Shown: positions 46,772 through 58,944, counted from the stretch's first letter. The stretch: DNA of 64,000 nt from Microdochium bolleyi (GCA_001566295.1 KQ964252.1:744001-808000); one strand, 5' to 3'. Notes: a model not told the origin generated them from the letters alone. A program made the numbers and translations.

Positions 46772-48561
46772 ATGGCCTCCAACACGGCCACTGTCCACAA
46801 GGACGCTGTCCACCAGGCACCATCAGACTACTACAACCTCGGCTCCTACTCACGGCCCATCACCGCAGCCAACACCGATGCCCAGCTCTGGTTCGACCGT
46901 GGCCTCGTCTGGAGCTTCGCCTTCAACCACGAAGAGGCCGCAGCCTGCTTCCAGAAGGCCATTGATAGCGACCCGGACTGCCCCATGGCCTACTGGGGCC
47001 TTGCATACACCCTCGGCCCAAACTACAACAAACCCTGGGACTTCTTTGATCCGGACGAGCTCGAGCACATTGTGGCCCGTACCCACGCGGCCGTCGAGAC
47101 CGCCCGCGAGAAGGCTGCCACGACTGGCTCCCCGGTCGAGCAGGCCCTCATATACGCTCTCGAGAGTCGCTACCCGCACGGCTCAACAGACCACGCTGGG
47201 CAGACCACAGAATGGAATGTCCGGTATGCCGAGGCCATGGCCAAGGTGCACAACAGCTTTCCCGAGGACCTCGACGTGGCAGCACTCTTTGCAGACGCCC
47301 TCATGAATCTCACTCCGTGGCAACTATGGGACCTGCCATCCGGGCAACCCGCGGAGCATGCTCGGACCCTCGAAGCCAAGGCTATCCTGGACCAAGCACT
47401 CGCGCAGCCGGGAGGCATGCAACATCCCGGGTTGCTGCACTTATACATCCATCTCATGGAGATGTCTGCAACGCCAGAACAAGCACTGCCCGCCGCAGAT
47501 CACCTGCGGGGCTTGGTCCCTGACGCAGGACACCTGCAACATATGCCCTCCCACATCGATGTCCTCTTGGGCGACTACCAGCGAGGCATCGAGTCGAATC
47601 AGGCTGCCATAGTGGCTGACGAGAAGTATCTCGAGCGAGTCGGGCCTCTCAAATTCTATACTCTATACCGCATGCACGACTACCATTTCCGAATCTACTG
47701 TGCCAGTAAGCAGCTCTATACCCGATTTCGTCTCGATCAGTCCCAAGTGTGACCGCTAACTGTTCATTGCTAGTGTTCGCTGGTCGGCGTGCTGTTGCCT
47801 TAGAGACGGCCGAGCAGATGAGCGCTAGTCTGTCACCGGATCTTCTCAAAGTGAAGTCGCCGCCCATGGCAGACTGGCTTGAGGGTTTTGCTTCCATCAG
47901 GCTGCACGTCCTCGTCCGCTTCGGGATGTGGAACGAAATCACCAACAGTCTGGCTCTACCCGAGGATGAAAACCTCTATTGCGTCACAACAGCAATGACA
48001 CACTATGCCAAGGCAGTGGCATATGCAGCTCTTGGTGATGTCGCGTCGGCAGACACCTCCAGGGATGCCTTCACGGCCGCGCGTGAGAAAGTCCCGGAGA
48101 CAAGGATGCTGTTCAACAACAAATGTGTCGACATCCTTGGGGTTGCCTCGCACATGCTGGATGGTGAGCTCGAGTATCGGAAGGGAAACTACGAGCCAGC
48201 GTTCTCAACGCTGCGTGCAGCCATTGCCAAGTGCCATGCACTACCCTATGATGAGCCATGGGGCTGGATGCAACCCCCATGTCACGCGCTGGGTGCTCTT
48301 CTGCTTGAGCAAAGCCGGCATGAGGAAGCAGCAAGAGTGTATGCCGACGATCTCGGCATCAGCAACACATTGCCTCGAGCCTTGCAACATCCGAAGAACG
48401 TCTGGGCTCTGCATGGATACCACGAGTGTTTGGTCAAGCTCGACAAGGGAGAGGAGGCACAAGCGATCCAATCTGAGCTCGACACAGCGCTAAAGGGGGC
48501 AGACGTCGTGATCAAAGCTTCATGTTACTGTCGTCGAGTTGCTGACTCAGGGGCCAAGTGA
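46772..48561 (+). CDS. TPR-repeat protein, function unknown
   Basis: The 573 aa product comes from exons 46772-47705 and 47774-48561 (68-nt intron, GTAAGC to GCTAG; the split codon is Met in YCAMFAGRRA). Helical repeats of tetratricopeptide type run through the protein: for example WFDRGLVWSFAFNHEEAAAC, then FQKAIDSDPDCPMAYWGLAY near residues 40-75, a further set at about 200-300 (HLRGLVPDAGHLQHMPSHID), and a C-terminal set at about 440-550 (LLEQSRHEEAARVYADDL). No catalytic domain, signal peptide or membrane span. Related proteins of this layout occur in bacteria and fungi without an assigned role. The start ATG at 46772 (GACATGG) is followed at once by the conserved region. It shares a divergent promoter with the GFA-type gene. 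Confidence 0.85.
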
Positions 48562-49492
48562 AGGACTTCCATGCGGTCATGGAAACACAGAGAAGACCAC
48601 ATGATTATGAATCTTATCGGGCTTGCCAGCGCAAGGCGACGTCCGGGTGGGACGGGGGCGGGCGGATAGACCGAAAAGCGCGAGCGACATCCCGGTCTGT
48701 CAAATCCTTGCATCCACGTGTTCTCCAGGTACAAGATCGATGGGCTTCAAGCTGCCGACGTTTTCTCGATTGACGCTGGCGTGACCCGAGACGTCAGACA
48801 GTCTTCGCCTTGATTCACAACTTGTCCAACACTGCCAACACATTGCATAGACCGCCGCAGTCTGGTGGCATAAGTGCCTATGGTGATATTCTAGAAAGCC
48901 TTTCGTGGAGAAAACCCTGCGAATGGCAGGGGTCATGGGCCACAACAAACTCGCCCATGAGGTAATGTGTTCATGGGTTCGCGTCGCCCACCAGCACATT
49001 CACATGTCGCTTTGACGTCAGTGGGGCAGCAACACGACCGAGAGGCGAGAGCCTCATTCGACAACGTGGGCACGACGCAGCAAAGAGGGGCGCGGAACTC
49101 TATCCCAAAGGAAGCTCGAGACCCGCAGTCATCGAGCACCGATCAGGCACAAGCGCGCGGGGCACACCAGCAACTGCCGCCCGCACAGCTTGCCGCAATC
49201 AGTGACGATGTGGTGGAGATGCATGACGGCCGATGGAGAGCTCGGGTGGGGAGGGCAGCTCCAGGCAAGCGAGGTGAAATGGCCAGAAAGGTTCTGAGCT
49301 TCGTCGGACCCCGCCAGTCATGCAGCACGTGTTTCTGATATAAGACGGCCGACATGTCCTCCCGTCTATAAACTTTTCTCCCGTTTCCTGCCTATATACA
49401 GTACCTGCAACAAGTACAGAAACAACGCCCCAATATCACGACACTTCCATCCAAGAACAACCCATTCTAACGCAGTCACACCACCAATTACA
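48562..49492. other. Intergenic, 0.9 kb; promoter of the Hsp31-like gene
   Basis: No gene recognised. It contains a TATAAA element (listed separately) and a CACGTG palindrome at 49326-49331. Confidence 0.6.
49367..49372 (+). promoter_or_regulatory. Candidate TATA box of the Hsp31-like gene
   Basis: TATAAA, 121 nt before the start codon, followed by a CT-rich stretch. TATA elements are common in stress-inducible fungal genes. Motif and position only. Confidence 0.4.
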
Positions 49493-50380
49493 ATGGCTCC
49501 CAAGGTTCTCGTCGTCCTCACCTCTCACAATGAGATGGGCACTGCCGGCAAGCCCACCGGCTGGTACCTGCCCGAGTTCTCCCACCCCCACGATGTTCTC
49601 ACCGCCAAGGGTGTCGAGATTGTAGTTGCCTCTCCCAAGGGTGGTGAGGCTCCCCTCGACCCTGCCTCGGTGTAAGTTCGCGCCACCCAGTCGCCGCCGC
49701 CCAAAGCCTGCCCTCTGCGAGGCGTTTCACAGCTAACAAGGCATATCACCACCGCAGCGAGATGTTCAAGGAGGACGCCGCCGCGCAAGAGTTCCTCAAG
49801 ACCAAGTCGAGCCTGTGGAAGAACACGAGCAAGATCAGCGAGCACCTTGGCAAGGCGTCCGAGTACGCCGCGCTCTTCTACCCGGGCGGCCACGGGCCCA
49901 TGTTCGACCTTGCCACCGACAAGGACTCGATCGCGCTCATCAACGAGTTTGTCGACGCCGGCAAGCCTGTCTCGGCTGTCTGCCACGGTCCGGCTGTCTT
50001 CGTCAACGTCGTCCGCCCCGACGGCAAGCACATCCTCGAGGGCAAGGAGGTCACTGGTAAGCCCCATTTCTATTCCCCCTCGCGGTTCTTTGGAGAATCC
50101 CTCCACACTTCGCTTCCACCATTGGTCCAGGCCCGCTGACAGTTCGTCTTTCGCACACACAGGCTTCAGCAACGCCGAGGAGGACCAGGTCCAGCTGTCG
50201 CAGTACATGCCTTTCATGCTCGAGGACGAGCTGCAGAAGAAGGGTGCCAAATACACCAAGGCGTCCGAGCCGTGGGGCGAGAAGGTTGTCGTCCAGGACG
50301 GCGGCAAGTTCATCACCGGCCAGAACCCGTCGAGCGGCAAGAAGCTCGGCGAGGAGCTCGCCAAGGCCATTGGTGTCTAA
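49493..50380 (+). CDS. HSP31: DJ-1/PfpI family protein, Hsp31-like glyoxalase III type
   Basis: Small cytosolic stress protein; yeast Hsp31 converts methylglyoxal to lactate without glutathione and acts as a holdase chaperone. The 231 aa product comes from exons 49493-49671, 49758-50056 and 50163-50380, all GT-AG. The likely catalytic triad is intact: Glu28 in GWYLPEF, nucleophile Cys135 and His136 in SAVCHGPAVF. The YPGGHGPMFDL segment (101-111) and the C-terminal KFITGQNPSSG strand are typical of the Hsp31 group. Length matches yeast Hsp31 (237 aa). Start ATG in a good context (TTACAATGG). Codons are strongly biased to C-ending forms, suggesting high expression. Confidence 0.93.
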
Positions 50381-50495
50381 GCTCTCTTCCCCCTCGGTTT
50401 TGGTTCTCCCCCAAAAAGAGGAGAGAAAAGCAGTGGTTTATTAGCGATCAGATATAGTCTAATGAAGTCATGAAAGATGTTGAAAGATTTTGGGC

Positions 50496-50519
50496 GTGTG
50501 TGTGTGTGTGTGTGTGTGT
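50496..50519 (+). repeat. (TG)12 microsatellite
   Basis: A perfect dinucleotide repeat about 115 nt after the Hsp31-like stop codon, probably inside the 3' untranslated region. Confidence 0.9.
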
Positions 50520-51226
50520 ACACATGTATGTGCCTCGTTCCAAGCCGATTGATTTGCCCAGTAGTCCATTCGGGTTCCATCGTCCTGCCTGTTCGGCTTT
50601 CTTTGTTTTGTTTGTGACAGACATCTGCGCTCTTTGCGTTGGCAAGTTACAGGCCCTCCGGCGAACGTGTCTTCACCGCTTACAGACCCATCCAAGTCCA
50701 GCTTGGCCGCTGCTGCACGGTTTCTCCAATGGACTACATAAAGGTCAGGACATGACTAGGTTCGGACCGAGCCTTCGGTGCTCGGGAACCGCTGGTCTGC
50801 CTGCTCTTCGGAACCCACGAACGATTTCCAACATCCAAACGAACCACGCCGGCTGTGGAGACATGACATGGCACCAGGGTTCTCCCATGGAGTGGTGGGT
50901 TTTATCCATTCCTGGGGACAGAGACTACGTACACGTAAAGCAGACGGGCTCTTTGCATCGTGCACGTTCGCAGGCGACTCATTCACATGAGGATGAAAGT
51001 TATACATGTCGGTTGGAAGAATTGACTGAATATAGTATCTATCATGAGAACACGGCTCAACGCTATGTGGTGGAAAGGACGCTAAACGGATGTTTTTGAT
51101 CTATAAAGCCGCAAACAAACAAGGCTGATAGCGCAGACCCCACGGAGCCGCGAGTTGGGTTAGATCTCCAGCTGGAGATCGCAGGATGCCGGAAGCGAGA
51201 GAGATATACGGTGATGCCAACAGACC

Positions 51227-51241
51227 GGGGGGGGGGGGGGG
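51227..51241 (+). repeat. G homopolymer, 15 bases
   Basis: Uninterrupted run of G about 70 nt beyond the ABC transporter stop codon. Confidence 0.9.
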
Positions 51242-51312
51242 TTAACCCTCTACGTCCAAGCACTTTCTGCGAAAGAAAAGATGCAAAAGAAAGCTTGCCA
51301 TTCCGTTCCGGC

Positions 51313-54300
51313 CTACTTGTCCCGCCGCTGCTTGTGCAGCACGCTCTTCCACCGCGTCCTCACGAGCCGCAGCACGGCCCAGGCCAGCAGGCGGTACGCG
51401 ACGACGATGCCGACCAGCGTGCCGACGTCGGCGACGGGGTTCGTGTTGTTGAACTTGTACAGCTCGAGCACGTCCTCGCCCGTCTCGATGGGACACTGCC
51501 CGCTCGGGAGCCGCTGCGAGTCCTTGCAGGTGAAGTCGATCCCGCGGAGCGTGTACGGCATCAGGATCGCCGTGGCGTACTTGATGGGGCTGATGTAGTT
51601 GAAGATGACAAACACGCGGGGCATGTCGATGCTCATGATGCCAGCCATGGTCTGGGCCACCGACAGCAGCGTGGAGACGATGTTGACGGCGAAGCCGGCG
51701 TGCCGCGACAGCGTGTTGAAGATGATGCCCAGGCTCTCGCCACACGAGACGATGGCGAAGCAGGCGAGGGCGACGGCAAAGTGCGACTCGACGGTGCGCG
51801 GCAGGTTGACGGCAAAGGTGGCAAGCACCGCGAAAATGAGCGCCGAGATGATCTCAAATGGCACTTCGAGAACGGTGTAGACGGCCAGGAAGGACTCGAT
51901 ACTGTACACGCCGTCGTCATCTTCCCGGTAAAAGACGTCGCGCTCAGCAATATACACGGCAATGTTGTTGAGCATGCCCACGAAGTAGAACGCGCCGACC
52001 TACACAGGTTAGTACCGATGGTTGTAACGTGTCAGGGGAAAGGAAGAAGCATACCTCTTGTATGAAGCCAACGCGGCTTTGAACGCTGTAGAAGTCGTAG
52101 CCCAGGGGAGAAAAGAAGAGCGTGAGAACAAGGGCAAAGCCAAGCACTTGCATCGTCCGTGCAAGCATGACCGGTGGCTGGCGACGGATATTGATCATGG
52201 CCCGATGCAGCAGGAGAGGGAAGGCCGTCTTGAATGTGGCCCTCCTGACAACCAGCGCACCAAGCTCTGCCGGCGAGGCAAGCGCCGCTTTCGCGTGTGG
52301 TGCCGCGTTGTCGCTCGCACCCAGGCTCTCATCGATCTCGGACAATGGCACTGCTACAGGCTTCTTGTCTGATGTCCACTCATCCCGATTGGTCTGCGCC
52401 CATGCCTCGATCATGCGATTGACGCGGGCTCGGCTCTCGATCTCTCGCGAGTCTTCCTGCAGATCGACCGTGATAAGGTCCAAAGCGTAATCGGCTGGGT
52501 TCGTGTGCTCGGGGCAGTGGTAGCCGTGATTCGAAAAGTATGTCAGCATATTGCTCGCAGGACCGGCATATGCTGTATGGCCGCCTCGGGCAAGAAGGAG
52601 GACGTTTCCGAAGTGTCTGAAAAGATCAGAGCGAGCCTGGTGTATAGTCAAGATGAGGGTGCGGCCTTCATTCGCCAGGCCGTGCAAGACGTCCATGATG
52701 CTTGCCGCCGTGAATGCGTCAAGACCGCTCGTCGGCTCGTCCAAGAGGAGAACTCGAGGATCTGTCAATATCTGCACAGCAATACTGACACGCCGCTTCT
52801 CTCCGCCTGAGATGCCTTTGACCTGGTCGTTTCCGATGAGGACGTTGGCACACTCCTTCAGCCCCATCTTCAGCAATACTTCTTCAGCTCGCTGGTTCTT
52901 CTCTTGCTTGCTCATGAAGGACGGCAGGCGAAGACCCGCGCTGAACCGCAACGTCTCCCGCACTGTCAATGACGACAGCAGTGCGTCGTCGTCCTGGCAG
53001 ACGTACGACACGACCGAGCGCACGACTGATTCGTGAGGGACTGCGCCGTTGAACATCATCCTGCCGCCCGTTTCGTACCGCGTGCCGACGCTGTTCTTCA
53101 GGCGTAGAGCGCACGCATTGAGGAGACTTGTCTTGCCACTGCCCGAGGGGCCGCAGATGACGTTCAACTTGCCAGCCTGGAACGTTGTCGTCACCGGCTT
53201 GACAATGACCTTTGGAGGGAGCGTCTTGCCCAAGGCAGTGCGCTTCTTGATGCTCAATGAGTAGCCATCAAGGTCCACGTTGATAGCCCGTACCTCCTGG
53301 ACGGACCTGGCTGTCATCTTTTCCCGACCGACGGAGAGATCCTTCTGGGACGTTCGAGCTCGTGCGATGGTCATTTCGACCTTGAGGAACGTGAAGCCAA
53401 TCCAGGATAGCGTCGTGAAGAACACGACGAAGGCGAGCAGGATCATGATTCGTTTAATCTGCCAGTCCTCTTCAAATCCAAGACTCGCCATGATGAAAGG
53501 GCCAGTGTATTGGACACAGCCAGGATTGTCCTCGCCACCAGGTAGTGGGCAGTCGTAAAAACTCTCTTCGAACTCGTTGGCGCACAGCGCTCCGAAAGCG
53601 TAGTACATGTACGTGATGTGTTTCATCCACCGCACGTACACTGGGAGCGTCTCGACATTGATAAAGTATCCACAGGCCATACTCTGCAAGGTATATGCCA
53701 AGTTTGCTACCAGGATGAGTTAGCAAATGGGGGAGATTCGATGGGATAATCTGAAAAGAGAACTTTTGCACTTACCAACCAGACCAGCACCTGCAAAATG
53801 CCGAACCATTGACACGGCAGTTGACGCAAGCATGACAACGATGTAATGGTTCAAAAGGACCACTGCGAAGAATTGCAAGAAGCGTGCAGCATCGGCCTCG
53901 AAACCAGCCATGAAGTAGAAGACGAGACTGAAGATGGCACAGACTGGGACGTCCTCGGTGAACATCCGAGCAATGCGTCGTGAGAGAAGCCATGGCAGCG
54001 CAGTGACGCAGCCCTCACTGCTCTCTCTGTCAAATGTCGGGGCATCCACGGTGAGCCTGAAGATTTCGAAGACGAGGAAAAGGTACGGTTGCAGATTCAA
54101 CGCGGTATACAGCGCACCTTGTCGAGAGCGAATACCAGCCAGGTCACTGGGCAGTGCAAAGAAGCAGTAGCCCATGATGACACCCATGACAATGGTCTGT
54201 ATGAGAGCGCCCGCCATACCCATCGGGTCCCTGTAGGTGACCTTGAAGGTTCTGTCCGTCAGGACTGTGAGTTGGCGCACGAAGCCGACGTTCTGTGAAA

Positions 54301-55474
54301 GCTTGGCTCTTTTGACTTGACGTCCCTTCTCATCAGGGCTGGACGGCACATCGGCGAATTGCTCCAGTGCTTGCTCAGCCCATTTGGTCTTCAACCGATC
54401 GACTCTTTCCGTGCTTTCAGCTTCGAGCTCAGGGGTTCTGTTGTCGATGGCAGCTTGATCGATGACGAATTCAGCTGGATTGACAAAGGGCGGGAGTTGT
54501 AAGCCAAGACTGGCAAAGTACGGGACGCACTCTTTCGTGCTTCCTGAATAAACCGGACTGCCCCGGGAGAGAACCATGAGGTTGTCGAAGAGGTCCCAGA
54601 TTTCAGATCGAGGTTGGTGGATCGTCGTGATGATTGTCCGCCCCTGGTTCGCGAGCGTCTTGAGTGTCTTGATGACGAGGTAGGCGCTTGTGGCATCGAG
54701 GCCCGTGGTTGGTTCGTCGAGGAAGAGGACCGAAGGATTGGCAAGGAGCTGGACGCCTATGCTGGTCCTTCTCTTCTCGCCACCACTGCATCCCCGATGC
54801 TCGCTGTTTCCAATGCGGGTGTTGCTGCATTCCTTGAGGCCAAGCTCCCGGATCACCTCTTCGACGACACGAACCCGGTCGTCGTGTGTTGCTGGCGAGG
54901 GCAAGCGCAGCCGTGCGGCGTAAAGCAGAGTCTCCCTGACTGTTAGCGTCGGCAGGAGGATGTCTTGCTGCAAGACGTATGCGTGTCTGACATGGTGGAC
55001 ACCCTCGACCCCGTTGAACGCGATGGTGCCAGACTGAGACAGCCTCGAGCTCGCGACCCGCTCGGCAATAGTGTTGAGGGCAGTTGTCTTGCCGCTGCCG
55101 GAACCACCGATGATGGCTGTCAGCGTGCCCGGCTTGAAGGACGCATTGACCGAGGAGAGAAGCTGCTTGGTGGTCGGACCTCCGTCTCCCTTGCCGAACT
55201 TGTCACGGAAGAGATCTCCGTAGGTCGAAGGCTCCAGGATGGACGGTGATGTATCGACAGACACACCAAGGCTGCGCACCTGGACGTCGACAGGCTCCAC
55301 GGCATCCAGCGAGAGAGCCGCACCCGACAGTGGCAAGTGCGTCTGGGAAGGCTGAGCTGCCACTTGAGGGGCGGGCGCTACTGCGGTTGCGACATCATTC
55401 TTCTCGAGGTCGCTCGTGGAGCAGGTGTCTGCTGCGTAGGTCGGCGAGCGGGAGCCCTGGGCGTCGGTTGCCAT
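51313..55474 (-). CDS. Full-size ABCG-type transporter (tandem White-type halves)
   Basis: ATP-driven exporter of 1345 aa, from exons 53776-55474, 52055-53706 and 51313-51999 (introns 69 and 55 nt). Order is NBD-TMD-NBD-TMD. First NBD: Walker A GGSGSGKT at 123-130, signature CSGGEKRR, Walker B VLFLDEPTTGLD, H-loop TIHQPRSE. Second NBD: Walker A GPSGSGKT at about 752-759, signature ISGGEKRR, Walker B VLLLDEPTSGLD, H-loop TIHQARSD. Both ATP sites look canonical, unlike fungal PDR transporters, which have a degenerate site. Each TMD has about six spans, with a Cys-containing extracellular loop before the last span (YDCPLPGGEDNPGC in the first half). The overall pattern is two White/ABCG half-transporters fused head to tail. 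Substrate unknown; drugs, sterols or pigments are possible. Start ATG 55474; the tail ends in a basic KSVLHKQRRDK. Confidence 0.92.
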
Positions 55475-56928
55475 AGCGGCAAACTGCGTAGATCCCGAGC
55501 AGGGTCCGGGCCGGTGTAAATGCTCCTAGTCAAATCTTCTGGGGGAGGGACCTGAGGAATCAAGACGACGTGCGCTATGCGCAAGGATTCACGACCTCAA
55601 CCATGCAGAAGGGCCGGGCTGGTCTCTCTGTCTGCTGTGAAGTCGCAAGTGCCGGGTGGTCGACCAACAACGGTGAAGATGGTGTCTCAGAAGCCGATGA
55701 GGGTAAGGCAGGTAAACGTAGGTATTTGTGCGAGAACGCGGAGAGGCGCCGGGCAGGGATATACCGTGTGGGCCGGACCAACAACGAGCCTGTGAAGGCC
55801 ATGGAGGCCGGGGAGCCCTGGGCCTCGTGGGAGCCGTTGAGTCTCGGACCGGGCAGCCCAGGCGTGGTGTGGGACTGGTTCCGAGATGGCTGCCAGGGGA
55901 CGCAAGATTGCCTCGTTGTTGGCCGTTTGCCTGGCTGGCCAGGCCCTGCTTGCTTGCCTCGTGGTGTCCATGATGCATTGGCAAACCCGACAGCGACGGG
56001 CCCCTCGGGTCCGAGTGTGCTGGGAGCAAACAACCGCCCAGAGAAGAGCAAGCAGCGAGCGGCATGTGAGATTGGTGCGGATCCTCGATGTTCCGTCGTG
56101 GTGGCCGTCCTTGGCTCTGCATCCCTTGCCTGGTCTTCGCAGCACCCCCGGTGGGCTGTGAACTTGCCACCCCAAGTGCACTTTGCCCGTCTGCCTACCC
56201 TGAGTGCCCTATCTGTCTGGCAAGTGGTGTGTTGCGGCCAATGGCCCAAGTGTCCAATCGCGAACGCGGCTCTGGCAGCCGTGATGGATGGGCGCTCGGC
56301 TGCCAACCTAAGTTAATTCATTAGCGGCGGAATGGGGCGCTCCCGACGGAGATGCGAGGTGCCCAGGCCAGGCAGACCCTCCAGGGGTTCTGCGAGCCCC
56401 GCACCTCGCATGCGAAGCGAGCCGGATCCGAGCCCCGCTGCGCGCACTGGGCACTGGCACTCACCTCATTCACGGCTTTGGTTCATTGCACTCCAGCCAG
56501 GCGGTCCGGCGAGCATCGTGCGCATGCGCGTGCGTCTTCTAGAAACTTCATGGCAGAGCAGCCTGTCGGGTAAGCTATCTGGGCCGTCTTTCGCCCAGCT
56601 GTCCAGTATCGCAGCCGCATGGGATGCCCTGCAAGATCTTGATGAACAAGTGCGGCAAGGCGATGCTTTGAAAATGCTGGTAGTTATTGGAGAGAGCCTC
56701 TCTAAAGTCAACGCTATGCTATGAACAAATGATATGCAAGTCCAGTCCAGATGCACCGGCCAGGCACGCACGCACGCCGAATGGCGGGCACTTCTAATCA
56801 TCGTGTCGTCATCCCGCCCCTTGAACGAACCGCTCCTGCCCAATCGCTGCCAAATGCCGTGAAACAGAAAAAACGAACCACTGCAGCACTCTTCAGACAG
56901 TCCAAAAAACCTTCTTCCATCAGCCGCC
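55475..56928. other. Intergenic, 1.45 kb, open on both strands but no gene recognised
   Basis: This is the 5' flank of the ABC transporter and the 3' flank of allantoinase. Between about 55570 and 56316 long frames are open on both strands (248 and 243 codons), reflecting few stop triplets in GC-rich sequence; neither translation has a domain. Confidence 0.5.
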
Positions 56929-58545
56929 TCACGCTGTCCGCTTCTCGGTAATGGCCCGACCGACCGGCTTCTCCGTCACGAAGCCCATGTCGCCCGCCCC
57001 GTGCTCGTACACCTTTGTGCCGCGCACCCACGTCTCCTTCACCCGACCCGTGAACCGGTGTCCCTCCCACGGCGAGCACCGGTTCTTCCAGTGCATGCCC
57101 GCCGACTGCAACGTCCACTCCTCGCTGTCGTCAAACACGCACACGTCGGCGTCCATCCCGGCCCGCAGCGCGCCCTTGCAGTGCGACAGCCCGACCTGAG
57201 CCGCCGTCGCGGTGCAGCAGAGACGCACAATGTCCAGGATGCTCGGCACCGACGACTCGTCCGCGCCGGCCTCGACGCGCTTCTTGGCCGCAGAGTAGAG
57301 GATCGGCAAGCCGAGGCCCACCGACGAGATGCCGCCCCAGGCTGCGAAGAAGTCGCCGGTCCCCGAGGGCTGGGTCGGCGGCTTCGCCACGGCGGCCTGT
57401 CGCCGGAGATCGGCACTCACGTCGACACCGGAGTCCGAGTGCGGTACGCCAGGGCGCTCGAGACTCTGCAGGTGTCGCGGCAGCAGCTTGAGCTCGGGCG
57501 TGCAGGGTGAGTGGTCCGACACGATCGTCCGGATGCACGAGTCCGGAGCGGCAAGCTCGTCCCAGAGGCCGTCCTGGTTGAGCTGCTCGCGGATGGGCGG
57601 GCAGCACTTGTACCGGCAGTCGCCGTCGTCTACGTTCTCGGCAGCGAGGCCCAGGTAGTGGAAGCACGTCTCGGCAGTGATATTGATACCCTCGGCACGC
57701 GCCTTCTTCAGGATCGGCACAGCCTGCATGGCAGAGAGGTGGACGATGTGCAGGTGGAGCTTGGGGGCCAACGGCGCCAGCGACACGATCTGGTCGATCG
57801 CATACGTCTCAAAAGCGGGTGGCCGGGACTCCAAGAACGTCTTGTACGTCTTCAGATCGCCAGTGGGGGCCAGCGGGGGCTCTGACGAGGTGACGGCGTC
57901 TCCGACAGAGGCTGCAATGGGCGGGATCATCTCGGCGTGGAACATGAGGGTCGTTGGGGAGTCCTTAAGCTGCTCCATGGCGAGGGTAATGTCGTTGGCC
58001 GAGACACAGGGGAACTCGTCCACACCAGACTCGATCAGGAAGCCTTTGAAGCCGCGCACACCAGCCTCGACGAGAGGGAGAAGCTCGTCGGCATTGCCGG
58101 GAATGATACCACCGTAGAAGCCGACGTCGACCCAACACTGGCCCTGGGCCGCGGCGAGCTTCTCGCGGAAGCCATGCATTGTGGTTGTGGGCGGGATGGC
58201 GTTGAGGGGCATGTCGATGACGGTGGTGACGCCTCCGGAGGCGGCCGCGCGGGTGCCGGTGTTGAAGCCCTCCCACTCGGTGCGGCCCGGCTCGTTGAGG
58301 TGGACGTGGGCGTCGACGAGACCGGGCATGAGCAGCTTGGAGCCGTAGTCGACATAGTTGGCCGAGGAGGGGAAGGCGGATCTGGGGAGGACCTCGGGGG
58401 TGGTGTCCACGATCTTGCCGGTGGACGGAGAGATGGTGATGGTAGCCGGGGTCAGGGCCAGGGTGCCGTCCGGGCGGGTGAGGACGGCCCTGGTGGACAC
58501 GAGGACCGAGACGGCCTCGGTGTCGTTGCCGGTTGACGCCGCCAT
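56929..58545 (-). CDS. DAL1: Allantoinase
   Basis: Cyclic amidohydrolase that opens allantoin to allantoate in purine degradation. Single exon, 538 aa. The dinuclear metal site of the amidohydrolase fold is complete: His80 and His82 in DAHVHLNEPGR, Lys167 in RGFKGFL (the carbamylated bridging lysine), His203 in FHAE, His269 in HIVHLSA, and Asp344 in IVSDHSPC. The C-terminal part has the usual GMDADVCVFD strand that closes the small beta-sandwich. Length is slightly above yeast Dal1 (460 aa) because of an N-terminal strand region and an insert near 360-385 (RRQAAVAKPPTQPSG). Start ATG at 58545 (GCCATGG on the minus strand). No other purine-catabolism gene lies in the window. Candidate GATA-factor sites lie 400-510 nt upstream. 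Confidence 0.95.
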   Translation of the reverse strand: MAASTGNDTEAVSVLVSTRAVLTRPDGTLALTPATITISPSTGKIVDTTPEVLPRSAFPSSANYVDYGSKLLMPGLVDAHVHLNEPGRTEWEGFNTGTRAAASGGVTTVIDMPLNAIPPTTTMHGFREKLAAAQGQCWVDVGFYGGIIPGNADELLPLVEAGVRGFKGFLIESGVDEFPCVSANDITLAMEQLKDSPTTLMFHAEMIPPIAASVGDAVTSSEPPLAPTGDLKTYKTFLESRPPAFETYAIDQIVSLAPLAPKLHLHIVHLSAMQAVPILKKARAEGINITAETCFHYLGLAAENVDDGDCRYKCCPPIREQLNQDGLWDELAAPDSCIRTIVSDHSPCTPELKLLPRHLQSLERPGVPHSDSGVDVSADLRRQAAVAKPPTQPSGTGDFFAAWGGISSVGLGLPILYSAAKKRVEAGADESSVPSILDIVRLCCTATAAQVGLSHCKGALRAGMDADVCVFDDSEEWTLQSAGMHWKNRCSPWEGHRFTGRVKETWVRGTKVYEHGAGDMGFVTEKPVGRAITEKRTA

Positions 58546-58614
58546 GGTTGGACAAAGTCTGGAGTAGTGTTTGGGAACCTGGCAGCGGTGGTTCTGATGC
58601 TGGTGGAAGAGGGG

Positions 58615-58639
58615 TCAAGTCAAGTCAAGTCAAGTCAAG
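58615..58639 (+). repeat. (TCAAG)5 tandem repeat
   Basis: Five perfect copies of a pentamer, 70-95 nt upstream of the allantoinase start codon, so probably in its core promoter or leader. Confidence 0.9.
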
Positions 58640-58944
58640 GCAGGGTCAGGAGGCGGGAGGGGCGATGTGGCGGCGACGGCGGCCCTTTTGACTGTTTGAG
58701 ATCGGAAGAGTTAAGCTCGGAAGGGACGAGAAGAGTACGGGGAAGCCGGAGAGGGCGGCGGAGAGCCGACGGCGGAAGGGCAGGCAGGAAGCCATCGAGT
58801 AATGGAAACGGCATGGCACGCACGGGGCCGGGCCACCCTGGCAATCGGGACTAACAGCGACACGAGGCGCGGGCCATCCAGCATGCGGGAGCGGGCACCC
58901 GCGCCGGCCGTGGTGTTGAGCGTCGCCAGGCATCGGGGCAGGTC

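Larger units (their letters stand above)
50381..51312. other. Intergenic between convergent 3' ends
   Basis: This is the 3' flank of the Hsp31-like gene and of the ABC transporter. It holds a TG dinucleotide repeat and a G homopolymer, listed separately; no gene recognised. Confidence 0.6.

Noticed and set aside
43795..55474. Secondary-metabolite biosynthetic cluster
   Set aside because: No PKS, NRPS, terpene cyclase, P450 or cluster-specific regulator is present; transporters alone are not enough.
57001..58536. Plus-strand frames of 169-199 codons inside allantoinase
   Set aside because: Antisense shadows; the sense strand carries an intact metal site over 538 codons.
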